Shown one piece after another: positions 9,055-17,096 of a DNA stretch of 64,000 bases; position 1 is the stretch's first letter; the number at the start of each line of letters is the position of its first letter. A program made the position numbers and the translations under genes. A model generated the notes under the pieces. That model saw nothing but the letters and a program-made list of their open reading frames with translations. It was not told where the DNA came from and did not search any database. The stretch comes from Celeribacter arenosi (GTDB lineage Bacteria; Pseudomonadota; Alphaproteobacteria; Rhodobacterales; Rhodobacteraceae). The stretch spans positions 1,054,001 through 1,118,000 of the forward strand of contig NZ_BAABDF010000007.1 in the NCBI RefSeq assembly GCF_039539485.1, in the 5' to 3' direction.

Positions 9055-9797
9055 GTAATTTTGAAGACTTGAACAAAGAAAAGTTCACCGAGGAATTTTT
9101 GGAAGCATATCTTGAAAACGGTTTCACAACTATGACCAAGCGCGAGATCGATCTATTGGTCCTGCGCTTGCTCGTGGATCACCGTGAAATCTGGGACTGG
9201 GACACACCTCCGACGGCATTCGAAATGTCGCGAGACCTGCGAGCAAAAAGAAGCAGAATCCGATCTATGATGGATGAGCTTTCGTTCCGAATGCTTGCAA
9301 GTGAGGATAATGCCAAGGCGCGCCTCCGCGCTCTCATTTTAAAGCAGTGTGAAAACGAAGGTGACGCTATCACACATGCTGGGTCGATCCGGTTGCAAAT
9401 TGAAGACGGCTTCCTTCGTGACTATGCAAAAAGCTTAGTTCAAACCGATTTTGGGATTGTCGACACATCGTTCGATCGAACCATCATCACTCTGTCCGGC
9501 GCAAAATTCCTATCACTGATAGCAAGCCTCTTTGATAAAAGGAAAAAGGAAGCGCTCCATTCTGAACTGAAGAAAGTGGAGACAAAAATCAAAAAGAGCG
9601 GCGGCAAGAGCCTTTGGCGTTGTTTCTTGGAAAGCGTTGCGCAAGGAGCAGGTAAAGAAGTTGGCAGCAAAGCAGTCAGGCTCGGTCTTGCTGCGTTGAC
9701 GGGAGGGGTTTCAGAAATTGCTACACTCGTCGATGGCCTGACCAATGAAATGGAGTCCCCTGGCCAAGGCGCTGCAAGCGGAGGCACTGCAGTCTAA
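9051..9797 (+). CDS. Unrecognised protein embedded in the hsd operon
   Basis: 248 residues, no family recognised. The start overlaps the hsdS stop by 4 bases and its stop overlaps the next start (TAATG), so it is translated as part of the R-M operon. Residues ~30-82 read like a winged helix: helical segments followed by FEMSRDLRAKRSRIRSMMDE, similar in spacing to a DNA-recognition helix. Residues ~165-185 are very Lys-rich and probably helical. Residues ~188-232 form a Gly/Ala/Val-rich hydrophobic stretch that could be membrane-active or a packing helix. The tail is Gly/Ser-rich. It could be a regulator, an R-M partner, or an independent toxic effector; the layout of DNA-binding front and hydrophobic back fits a conditional effector, but this is inference only. 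Confidence 0.75.
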   Translation: MSNFEDLNKEKFTEEFLEAYLENGFTTMTKREIDLLVLRLLVDHREIWDWDTPPTAFEMSRDLRAKRSRIRSMMDELSFRMLASEDNAKARLRALILKQCENEGDAITHAGSIRLQIEDGFLRDYAKSLVQTDFGIVDTSFDRTIITLSGAKFLSLIASLFDKRKKEALHSELKKVETKIKKSGGKSLWRCFLESVAQGAGKEVGSKAVRLGLAALTGGVSEIATLVDGLTNEMESPGQGAASGGTAV

Positions 9798-10933
9798 TGT
9801 TCCAAGTAAACCGATCTGAAAACCGCCTTAAGAAGCTTGAAGAAAAGCGCTTTGCCGACCTCAACCTGCGTGAGCGGGAGCACTTGCAGGAGTGGCTGGC
9901 CAATCAGCCGGATGCTTTGGGTGAAGAGCTGTTGATCATTCAGAAGGAATTCGACGGCTTCGCGGATACCCGCGAACGGCTTGATCTGCTGGCGCTCGAC
10001 AAGGACGGGCAACTGGTCGTGATCGAGAACAAGCTGGATGACAGCGGCCGAGATGTGGCGTGGCAGGCGTTGAAATATACGGCCTATGTTTCAAGTCTGA
10101 CCAAGACACAGATCATCGACATCTATCAGCAATATCTGGAGCGTTACTGCGGGGGCGGGAACGCCGCCGGGCTGATTTGCGAGTTTCTGGAGGTTGAGGA
10201 GCTGGACGAGGTCGTGCTGAACCCCGGCAACGATCAGCGTTTGATGTTCATCGCTGCCCATTTCCGCAAAGAGGTGACGGCGACTGTTCTGTGGTTGCGT
10301 GAACACCGGATCGACGCGCGCTGCTTTAAGGTCGTGCCCTATGTGTTTGGAGATGAGCTATTTGTCGACATACAGCCCGTGATCCCTACGCCTGAGGCTG
10401 CGGACTTCATGATCGGAATGGCAGAGAAAGAGACTGAGGCACGCGGGGCTCAAGGCGAGCAGAAGAGCCGCCACAAATTGCGGCGCGACTACTGGGAGAT
10501 GACGCTCGATGCGCTGAAAGAGGCGGGTGATACGCTGTATCAGAACATCAGCCCGGGAAAGGACCACTGGCTGAGCGCTGGTTCAGGGCTGCGCTCATGC
10601 CCCTATGCGCTGATCTTTGCTAAATCCGAGATCAGGGTTGAATTCACCTTCGGTCGGGCAGATGCCGCCGAAAACAAGTGGTTGTTCGATCGGTTGATTG
10701 AGAAAAAGGACGAGATCGAAGCTGCTTTCGGCCATGAGATCGAGTGGCTGCGTCTGGACAACAAGAAAGCCAGTCGCCTGCAGTTTGGGCGCCCGTGCGA
10801 AGGGTATAACCGCGAAGGCTGGCCTGAATACGTTGCTTGGCATGTTGAGCACATACAGAAATGGGAGCGTGCGCTAAGAGGACCGTTGGCTGAGCTGAAC
10901 CAAGGCCTCAAGTCCGGGGAGAATCTGATCTGA
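9797..10933 (+). CDS. DUF4268-type protein with PD-(D/E)XK nuclease-like N-terminus
   Basis: 378 residues. The N-terminal ~150 residues match the NucS/PD-(D/E)XK layout: Asp63 in ERLDLLALD, then E77-N-K79 in VVIENKLDD (the D…ExK triad on adjacent strands), followed by a helix with a Gln/Tyr-rich motif. The C-terminal part (residues ~225-360) fits DUF4268, with a tryptophan-rich end. Proteins of this type are often found beside restriction systems, but their biochemical role is not settled. It overlaps the preceding gene (TAATG) and hsdR (TGATG) by 1 base each, so it is tightly coupled to restriction-subunit expression. It could be an extra nuclease or an anti-/pro-restriction factor. Confidence 0.78.
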   Translation: MFQVNRSENRLKKLEEKRFADLNLREREHLQEWLANQPDALGEELLIIQKEFDGFADTRERLDLLALDKDGQLVVIENKLDDSGRDVAWQALKYTAYVSSLTKTQIIDIYQQYLERYCGGGNAAGLICEFLEVEELDEVVLNPGNDQRLMFIAAHFRKEVTATVLWLREHRIDARCFKVVPYVFGDELFVDIQPVIPTPEAADFMIGMAEKETEARGAQGEQKSRHKLRRDYWEMTLDALKEAGDTLYQNISPGKDHWLSAGSGLRSCPYALIFAKSEIRVEFTFGRADAAENKWLFDRLIEKKDEIEAAFGHEIEWLRLDNKKASRLQFGRPCEGYNREGWPEYVAWHVEHIQKWERALRGPLAELNQGLKSGENLI

Positions 10934-13900
10934 TGGCCTGGGCAAGTGAAGCGGACCTTGAAGTGGTGTTCATGGAGGATCTGGGGGAGCTCGGGTATGC
11001 CTTGCATCACGGCGCTGAAATCTCACCGGAAATGCGCAAGCCGATGCGCACCAGCTTTCGCGAGACTTTTCTGCTTCCGGTTTTCTTTGACGCTCTCAAA
11101 CGGTTGAACCCTGAACTCCCTGATACAGCAATTCAGGAGGCAGCTGCGCGCGTTCATGACGTGGTGTTCGCAACGGATGTAGTTCAGGAGAACCGCCGGC
11201 TGCATGATCTGATCGTCAATGGAGTGCCACTGACCTATTTCGCGGACGGGGAAGAGCGGAACGCTCGGGTGCAGCTTGTTGATTGGTCGAATGAAAACAA
11301 CGACTGGCGCGCCATCAATCAGGTCGACGTGGTAGGAAAAAACCCACGCATTCCGGATGTCGTTCTGTTCTTGAACGGGTTGCCGTTGGTTGTCGTTGAG
11401 CTGAAAGGCACAGAAGGTGCGGACATCGACGCGGCGTATCGGCAGATCGATACTTATAAGGAAGACATTCCTGACCTTTTCCGGACAACCCTTTTGACCG
11501 TGATCTCTGACGGGTTCAACGCGCGCTACGGCTCTTTGTCGGCAGGTCTGGACCGTTTCATGCGGTGGCGAACTGTGGATGGTGAAACGATCGTTGCGGA
11601 GAATTCGACCCTTGCATTGCAGACGTTGACACAGGGGTTGCTAACTCCAGAGATGCTTTTGGACATGTTGCGATGGTTCGTGGTGTTCGAGGACGAAGGC
11701 AAGGGGCCAATCAAGAAGATTGCCGGCTATCACCAGTTCCACGCAGTGCGCAAAGCTGTCGATACGGTATTGGGAGCGAGGGGCACTGATGGCAAAGGTG
11801 GGGTGATCTGGCACACTCAGGGCAGTGGCAAGTCGCTTTTGATGACCTTTCTTGCCGGGCGGATGATGCACCACTCTGGGCTTGAAAATCCAACTTTACT
11901 TGTCCTGACTGACCGGAATGATCTGGACAATCAATTGTTCGGAACTTTCGGTCGCTGCAAGGATCTGCTTGGAGAAGAACCGGTTCAGGCTGAAAGCATT
12001 TCCGATCTAAAGGCGCTTTTGAATCGTGAGGTTGGGGGAATCGTCTTTTCGACCATCCAGAAATTCCGCCCTGAAAAGGGCGAGGTGTTCCCGGAACTCA
12101 CGTCGCGCTCCAACGTGATCGTAATGGTTGATGAGGCACACCGCACCCAATATGGCTTCGAGGCTAAGCTGAAAAAAGACACGGGCGAAGTTCAACACGG
12201 TTTGGCCTATCAGCTCCGTCAGGCGCTTCCTAATGCGGTTTATGTGGCGTTCACGGGGACGCCTGTTGAACTTGTCGGTGCAAATACCAGAAGTGTGTTC
12301 GGGGAATACATTGATGTCTACGATATCGCGCAGGCTGTGGAAGACGGTGCCACTGTTCCGATCTATTACGAAGCCAGAGTCGCAAAGATCGAACTGGACG
12401 AAGATCTAAGCGAGGAGCTTGATGAAGAGTTTGATGAAGCAACCGATACTCTGGAAGACAGCCACGCTGCCGCAGTTGCAAAAAAATGGTCGCGCGTGGA
12501 AGCACTGGTTGGGGCTGAGAAACGTCTGGATACTGTTGTCGAAGACATTCTCAGCCACTTTGACGCGCGCATAGAGGCGATCGACGGGAAGGCCATGATC
12601 GTCTGCATGAGCCGCCGCATCTGCGTCGAAGTTTATGAACGCATCGTTGCGGCTCGCCCTGATTGGCATAGCGATACCGATGACCGCGGTGCGGTAAAGG
12701 TCATCATGACTGGAAATGCCACAGATCCGGCCGAATTCCGACCCCATGTCCGATCCAAGACGCGCCAGGAAGTGATCAGGAACCGCGCTAAAGATCCCGA
12801 AGATCCGTTGAAGATCGTTATTGTGCGGGACATGTGGCTTACGGGTTTCGACGCCCCATGCATGCACACGCTTTATGTGGATAAACCCATGAAAGGACAT
12901 GGGTTAATGCAAGCCATTGCTCGAGTGAACCGAGTGTTCCAGAACAAGCCTGCAGGTCTAATTGTTGACTATATCGGCATCGCTGCAGACCTGAAGAACG
13001 CTCTGGCGCATTACTCTCAATCGGATCAAAAACAGACAGGCATTAGCGAGGCAGAAGCTGTCGCGGCATTCTTGGATACGTTGGATGTTGCACGTTCACA
13101 ATTTCACGGATTTGACTATTCGAGCTCTCTTGGGGGCACACCCGCCGAGCGGCTAAAAGTGTTGCCAGCGGCTTTGGATCACATCTTACAAAAGGAACGT
13201 GACGCAGGAGATGGCTCAGGTGCCGTCAAACGGTTCAACGATGCTGTTGCCAGCTTGGTCAAAGCCTTCAAATTGGCATCAGGAAGCACTCAGGCAAAAG
13301 CACATACCGAAGAAGTTGCGTTCTTTTCTGCGGTTCGTTCTGGCTTGGAAAAAGTCGGAGCCGGGAATGGGGCGAATAAATCAGGCTCGCCAGATTTCGC
13401 GATCCAGCAACTTGTGAATAGAGCCGTCGCTTCCACGGAAGTCGTAGATATCCTTGAGGCTTGTGGGTTCGATAGACCTGATATCAGTGTATTGTCTGAT
13501 GCGTTCATGATTGAGATTCAGAACATGAAGCACCGGAACCTGGCAGTCGAGGCACTCAAGAAGCTTTTGAATGGTGAGATTACCTCAAGGACCAGAACAA
13601 ATGTTGTTCGGAAGGAGGAATTTTCGTCGCGCCTCGAGCAGGCGATAGCAAATTACCACAACCGAAGCGTTGATGCGCTTCAGGTCCTGCAAGAACTCAT
13701 CGAAATAGCAAAAGACCTGCGGGATGAACCAGAAGATGGACTTAGTCAGGAAGAGCGCGCATTTTATGATGCATTGGCCCTAAATGACAGCGCCGTCGAA
13801 ATAATGAGCAATGAAGAACTGCGGGTCATTGCGACAGAACTCGTTGACACTGTTCGAAAAAATTCCGGCACCGATTGGTGGCGACGGGACAATGTTAGGG

Positions 13901-14022
13901 CAAAGATGCGGGTGACCGTTAAGAAAATCCTGCAACGGCATGGTTTTCCTCCAGACCTCGCAATGGACGCTGTGAAAACCGTTTTGCGGCAAGCCGAAGC
14001 ATTGGCGACGGCTGTTTCTTGA
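10933..14022 (+). CDS. hsdR: Type I restriction-modification restriction subunit HsdR
   Basis: 1029 residues, the normal HsdR size. The N-terminal PD-(D/E)XK nuclease domain shows Asp142 (IPDVVLF) and E156-x-K158 (VVVELKG). The SF2 translocase has Walker A GSGKS at 297-301, DEAH at 400-403, motif III FTGTPVE near 440, and a helicase C-terminal lobe containing MWLTGFDAP and AIARVNR. A helical C-terminal domain joins the methylase core. HsdR binds HsdM2S, translocates DNA when the site is unmethylated and cuts at a distance. It is the last gene of the operon; the start overlaps the preceding stop (TGATG). No frameshift or missing catalytic residue is visible, so the system looks functional. Confidence 0.95.
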   Translation: MAWASEADLEVVFMEDLGELGYALHHGAEISPEMRKPMRTSFRETFLLPVFFDALKRLNPELPDTAIQEAAARVHDVVFATDVVQENRRLHDLIVNGVPLTYFADGEERNARVQLVDWSNENNDWRAINQVDVVGKNPRIPDVVLFLNGLPLVVVELKGTEGADIDAAYRQIDTYKEDIPDLFRTTLLTVISDGFNARYGSLSAGLDRFMRWRTVDGETIVAENSTLALQTLTQGLLTPEMLLDMLRWFVVFEDEGKGPIKKIAGYHQFHAVRKAVDTVLGARGTDGKGGVIWHTQGSGKSLLMTFLAGRMMHHSGLENPTLLVLTDRNDLDNQLFGTFGRCKDLLGEEPVQAESISDLKALLNREVGGIVFSTIQKFRPEKGEVFPELTSRSNVIVMVDEAHRTQYGFEAKLKKDTGEVQHGLAYQLRQALPNAVYVAFTGTPVELVGANTRSVFGEYIDVYDIAQAVEDGATVPIYYEARVAKIELDEDLSEELDEEFDEATDTLEDSHAAAVAKKWSRVEALVGAEKRLDTVVEDILSHFDARIEAIDGKAMIVCMSRRICVEVYERIVAARPDWHSDTDDRGAVKVIMTGNATDPAEFRPHVRSKTRQEVIRNRAKDPEDPLKIVIVRDMWLTGFDAPCMHTLYVDKPMKGHGLMQAIARVNRVFQNKPAGLIVDYIGIAADLKNALAHYSQSDQKQTGISEAEAVAAFLDTLDVARSQFHGFDYSSSLGGTPAERLKVLPAALDHILQKERDAGDGSGAVKRFNDAVASLVKAFKLASGSTQAKAHTEEVAFFSAVRSGLEKVGAGNGANKSGSPDFAIQQLVNRAVASTEVVDILEACGFDRPDISVLSDAFMIEIQNMKHRNLAVEALKKLLNGEITSRTRTNVVRKEEFSSRLEQAIANYHNRSVDALQVLQELIEIAKDLRDEPEDGLSQEERAFYDALALNDSAVEIMSNEELRVIATELVDTVRKNSGTDWWRRDNVRAKMRVTVKKILQRHGFPPDLAMDAVKTVLRQAEALATAVS

Positions 14023-14114
14023 GCGGCCGGTTTGCAAAGCGCTATGAAGAGAGCGAGAAAAGTGTGACCCCGAGAATACCGAGGTCAAGATCTATAACGA
14101 GGACGATGCGCTGA

Positions 14115-14405
14115 CTATGCTGCATCCGCTTCTTCCCAAACGCTTTCGGAGTTTTCGCGAGACGCGATGCGCTTGCGATCTATGACGGCCGCAATTTCGG
14201 TCAGGTATAAGAATTTTTGCGCCTTTTGGCTTGGCCGAGCTTTTTGACCGTCTTCTTCGATACTGAAGTAGGGAATTCGAATTTCGCCATTGTCGATTTT
14301 TTGCTTGAGAGTGTCTGGCTTATACTGAAGAAAATTTGCCGCAGTTTCCAAAGGGATAATTGGGTTTCCGCCAAAGTGGGCCAGCAGCATGTCGATGGTT
14401 TTCAT
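14115..14405 (-). CDS. PrtN/excisionase-like small DNA-binding protein
   Basis: 96 residues. The N-terminus (MKTIDMLLAHFGGNPIIPLE) and the following helix with a conserved KIDNGEI…P pattern match the pyocin activator PrtN family, which has a MerR/Xis-like winged helix. In islands such proteins commonly lie beside tyrosine integrases and serve as excision-direction factors or activators. Here it lies 127 bases from the integrase 3' end on the same strand. A strong GGAG Shine-Dalgarno precedes the ATG. It is convergent with hsdR, 92 bases away. Most likely it controls island excision (inference); a role in activating other island genes is the alternative. Confidence 0.78.
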   Translation of the reverse strand: MKTIDMLLAHFGGNPIIPLETAANFLQYKPDTLKQKIDNGEIRIPYFSIEEDGQKARPSQKAQKFLYLTEIAAVIDRKRIASRENSESVWEEADAA

Positions 14406-14532
14406 GGGTGTCTCCTTTTGCTTGTGAAGAAGAGATGAGTTTGGCGCTCAATCTGCGGAAAAGGGGTTTGATTGCATTTTTGGTGGGGAGGGTGGCCGCA
14501 AGCATTTGTTGCGACCACCAAGGTCAAAAGGT

Positions 14533-15804
14533 CTAAAACCCGTTCATATTGAGAATAACTGCCAGCCATGGCCAATCCGCGTATTTGTCGCCGACTTTTT
14601 CAACATGAGTGTAACGCTCCAAGCAGGATTCACCTTTGTGCCCCGAGGTTTTGGCTACGAAACTCTGGAGTATTCCCATCTCACTGAGGCGGCTAATTGC
14701 GTCGTGGCGAAGATCATGAAAGCGCAAGTCGATCACGCCTACTTTGTCGCGATGCCGCCGGAACGCGGCTCCCACGGAACGAGGATTGTAGGGAAAGATA
14801 AATTCAGAAGTCCGCGGCATCGAAAGAATAATCTGCAATGCTTCTGGTGGCAGGTCACACCAAACATTGTTCTTCTTTTTCTTGCGAGGATGCTTCATCT
14901 CTCTCACCCAAATCTTGCTTTCCGAGACCTTTAAATCTTCCCAGCGCAATCTGCAGATCTCCCCGAGACGCCGCGCGGAAAAGATCGCAAATACCATAAT
15001 AGTTGCTACAGGGATCTTTTGGCGCTTATTTGCAACGATCGCTTTCAGGATCTTGTCGAGCTCTCCGAGGTCTGGGCGACGATCCCTTTCCTCTGATCGC
15101 GCCAGTAATTCGTCTTCCCACATCACTTCCATGGCATCGATCACAACGGCGATAGGGATGAGCGCGCCTCTGCGCTTTGCCCATTTCAAAGTTGCCGCCA
15201 GATGGACCATGTAACCAGCGACGGTTTGTGGGCTTCGCTCGCCGGCAAGTAGTAAGTCTGAAAAGTCGTATAGTTGCGCTTGAGTAAGCGTAGAAACTTT
15301 GGTGTCTCCAAATTCGCTGTCGCGAATAAATTTTAGGTTCTGGATGGCAGAGCGCCCGACTTGTTTGCCGCGTGTAAGCCGATCTTGAATGACGTCTGCA
15401 ATTGTTGTCTCGGTGACGATCTGAATTGGAAACCCATCAACTTCGATTTCCAAGAGCCTCTTGTTACGCAACTTCTTGGCGTTCCCGAGATGCCGAAAGG
15501 TTTTGCTGAGGCTATATTGTTTGCCGTTCACACGACGCCTGATCTGAACCATGTAGGTGACGCATCCTGATTTGCTGATGCGTCGCGTCATATTTGGTTC
15601 GTCGAACTTGTCACTTTCACCCACCACGATCTTCTTTTTTGCTTTAGACTTTTTCACTTCAGGCTGCGCCTGTGGAGTGGCTTTCAAAAAGTTTGCATCT
15701 GCCACTGGCTGTTTGACTTGTGGCATGGTGCCGAATGCAGACTTGGCCCTCTCGGCCTTGATTTCTGCGAGCGTTCTAAACGTGCTATCGTCGATATCTG
15801 TCAT
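14533..15804 (-). CDS. int: Tyrosine recombinase (dusA-associated integrase type)
   Basis: 423 residues from the ATG at 15804, chosen because a GGGAAG Shine-Dalgarno lies just upstream; a 54-codon N-terminal extension is also open but improbable. The C-terminal catalytic domain holds the full set: Arg279 (SARRLGEI), His363 and Arg366 (HDLRHD), His389 (SGHKG) and Tyr398 (ERYTH). Before it lies a core-binding domain (~residues 130-240). The first ~100 residues are Lys-rich and poorly conserved. It would catalyse integration and excision of the island. Its gene lies beside the 5' end of dusA, the known target of a dedicated integrase family, and is transcribed away from it, which places the att site in the short gap and dusA start. 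Confidence 0.93.
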   Translation of the reverse strand: MTDIDDSTFRTLAEIKAERAKSAFGTMPQVKQPVADANFLKATPQAQPEVKKSKAKKKIVVGESDKFDEPNMTRRISKSGCVTYMVQIRRRVNGKQYSLSKTFRHLGNAKKLRNKRLLEIEVDGFPIQIVTETTIADVIQDRLTRGKQVGRSAIQNLKFIRDSEFGDTKVSTLTQAQLYDFSDLLLAGERSPQTVAGYMVHLAATLKWAKRRGALIPIAVVIDAMEVMWEDELLARSEERDRRPDLGELDKILKAIVANKRQKIPVATIMVFAIFSARRLGEICRLRWEDLKVSESKIWVREMKHPRKKKKNNVWCDLPPEALQIILSMPRTSEFIFPYNPRSVGAAFRRHRDKVGVIDLRFHDLRHDAISRLSEMGILQSFVAKTSGHKGESCLERYTHVEKVGDKYADWPWLAVILNMNGF

Positions 15805-15993
15805 GGTTTTCTTCCCATCTTGCTGTTGATAATCGGGAAGTCGGTTCAAACTATCAGAAGAAAAATGAGGTTTGATGGCCGATTTCCGTGTCCGTTTTCG
15901 AGCGAATGGGAAGGGGGATCTCGACAGCGCAAGGGCTGCCAATCTGGACGCTGTTCGTGTTGCCAAGATGTGTTACACGGTAGCACGCCAGAA

Positions 15994-16020
15994 TCGAAAA
16001 CCCCCGAAAACCCCCGAAAA
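15994..16020. repeat. Short tandem 10-base repeats between integrase and dusA
   Basis: The unit CCCCCGAAAA occurs twice in direct succession (16001-16020), preceded by a partial copy TCGAAAA ending at 16000 and followed by a decayed copy. Such short direct repeats next to an att site can be arm-type binding sites for integrase or excisionase. That function is inferred; the repeats themselves are seen. Confidence 0.6.
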
Positions 16021-16080
16021 TCCGGTGGAAACCCGGGAAATCGCGCTACACGAAATTTACAGGAAAATTGAGCTAACACT

Positions 16081-17067
16081 TTGAAAAATAACGCACAAAA
16101 AGCTGCGCGTTTAAGTGTGGCACCCATGATGGATTGGACCGACCGCCATTGTCGGTATTTTCATCGTGTCCTGAGCCGGCATACGCTGCTCTATACAGAA
16201 ATGGTGACGGCGCCGGCTCTTGTGCGCGGTGGCGCGCTGCATCTGCTCGACTACTCGCCCGAGGAACACCCTGTTGCGCTTCAACTCGGCGGATCTGATC
16301 CCGGCGAACTCGCCGAGGCGACGAGAATGGCGGTGGATCGTGGGTATGACGAGGTGAACCTGAATGTCGGATGCCCGTCGGATCGCGTTCAATCGGGGAC
16401 CTTCGGGGCAATACTAATGAAGTCTCCGGATCTGGTCGCCGCCTGCGTAGAGGCTATGCAAAGCGCGGCAGGTGACGTGCCGGTGACCGTGAAGTGCCGC
16501 ATCGGGGTGGATGATCAGGACCCGCATGTGGTGCTGCCCGATTTTATAGCGCGGCTAAAGGCGGCAGGGATCACACGCATCCAGATCCACGCGCGAAAGG
16601 CGTGGTTGCAGGGGCTCAGCCCAAAAGAAAACCGCGATATCCCGCCGCTCGACTATGACCTTGTCCATCGGATGAAGGCGGCGCACCCCGATCTGCACCT
16701 GTCGATCAATGGCGGGATTGCGACTTTGGATGCGGCGATGGATCATTTGAAGGTGATGGATGGCGTCATGGTTGGACGCGCGGCCTATCACCAACCCTAT
16801 GACATCCTCGCCGATGCTGATCGTCGGGTCTATTCGGTGGATAATCCTGTACTCACCCGTGAGGATGCGGTGTTCGCTATGGAGGATTACATCGGTGCCC
16901 ATGTTGCGGCTGGTGGCAAGCTCGCGCAGGTGACGCGGCATATGCTCGGGATTTTCGCAGGCCAACCGGGCGCGCGCCGTTGGAAACGCATTCTATCGGA
17001 TGGCGGCCATCGCGACGGCGCAAGTTTCGATCTTTTGCGCGAGGCATTGCCACCGCGCGCAGCCTGA
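16081..17067 (+). CDS. dusA: tRNA-dihydrouridine(20/20a) synthase DusA
   Basis: 328 residues, FMN-dependent TIM-barrel enzyme that reduces uridine 20/20a in the tRNA D-loop. Family hallmarks are present: APMMDWTDRHCR at the start, the NLNVGCPSDRVQSG block with the catalytic Cys, a KCRIGVDD strand, IHARKAWLQGLSPKEN, and SINGGI. The only start upstream of the conserved core is a TTG at 16081, since a stop occurs at 16069-16071. The Shine-Dalgarno is weak. The first dozen codons are AT-rich and unlike the rest, which fits replacement of the native 5' end by island DNA. The enzyme probably remains functional, though expression now depends on island sequence. Confidence 0.93.
   Translation: MKNNAQKAARLSVAPMMDWTDRHCRYFHRVLSRHTLLYTEMVTAPALVRGGALHLLDYSPEEHPVALQLGGSDPGELAEATRMAVDRGYDEVNLNVGCPSDRVQSGTFGAILMKSPDLVAACVEAMQSAAGDVPVTVKCRIGVDDQDPHVVLPDFIARLKAAGITRIQIHARKAWLQGLSPKENRDIPPLDYDLVHRMKAAHPDLHLSINGGIATLDAAMDHLKVMDGVMVGRAAYHQPYDILADADRRVYSVDNPVLTREDAVFAMEDYIGAHVAAGGKLAQVTRHMLGIFAGQPGARRWKRILSDGGHRDGASFDLLREALPPRAA
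16117..16160. other. Predicted island attachment site region (att) in the dusA 5' end
   Basis: This covers the codons for the invariant DusA start APMMDWTDRHCR. dusA-targeting integrases recombine within the first codons of dusA and rebuild the gene with an island-borne 5' end. DNA upstream of here is AT-rich and island-like; downstream is GC-rich core. Only one copy is in the window, so the exact core cannot be fixed. Confidence 0.45.
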
Positions 17068-17086
17068 GTACGCGCGGCGGGGTTTT
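17053..17086 (+). terminator. Candidate terminator of dusA
   Basis: CCGCGCG at 17053-17059 pairs with CGCGCGG at 17071-17077 and is followed by CGGGGTTTT. It overlaps the last dusA codons and lies before the convergent RND permease end. Confidence 0.5.
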
Positions 17087-17096
17087 CCGTTCGATT

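Larger units (their letters stand above)
1..16130. mobile_element. Genomic (defence) island integrated at dusA, right part
   Basis: This stretch holds two anti-phage modules (Zorya type I and type I R-M), a RepA-like ATPase, a PrtN/excisionase-like gene and a tyrosine recombinase whose gene begins 276 bases from the dusA start. Island integrases that use the 5' end of dusA are an established class, and here the recombinase lies directly beside that end. The first codons of dusA are AT-rich with a TTG start, as expected if the island supplied a replacement 5' end. Base composition is patchy inside the island and becomes uniformly GC-rich after about 16,120. The left boundary and the second att copy lie outside the window, so total size is unknown. 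The right boundary is inferred from dusA, not from a seen repeat pair. Confidence 0.8.

Noticed and set aside
15805..15966. 54-codon extension of the integrase
   Set aside because: The ATG at 15804 has a strong ribosome site; the extension looks non-coding.
15994..16020. CRISPR-like repeat
   Set aside because: Only two full 10-base units without spacers; too short and contiguous for a CRISPR array. No CRISPR array or cas gene was seen in the window.
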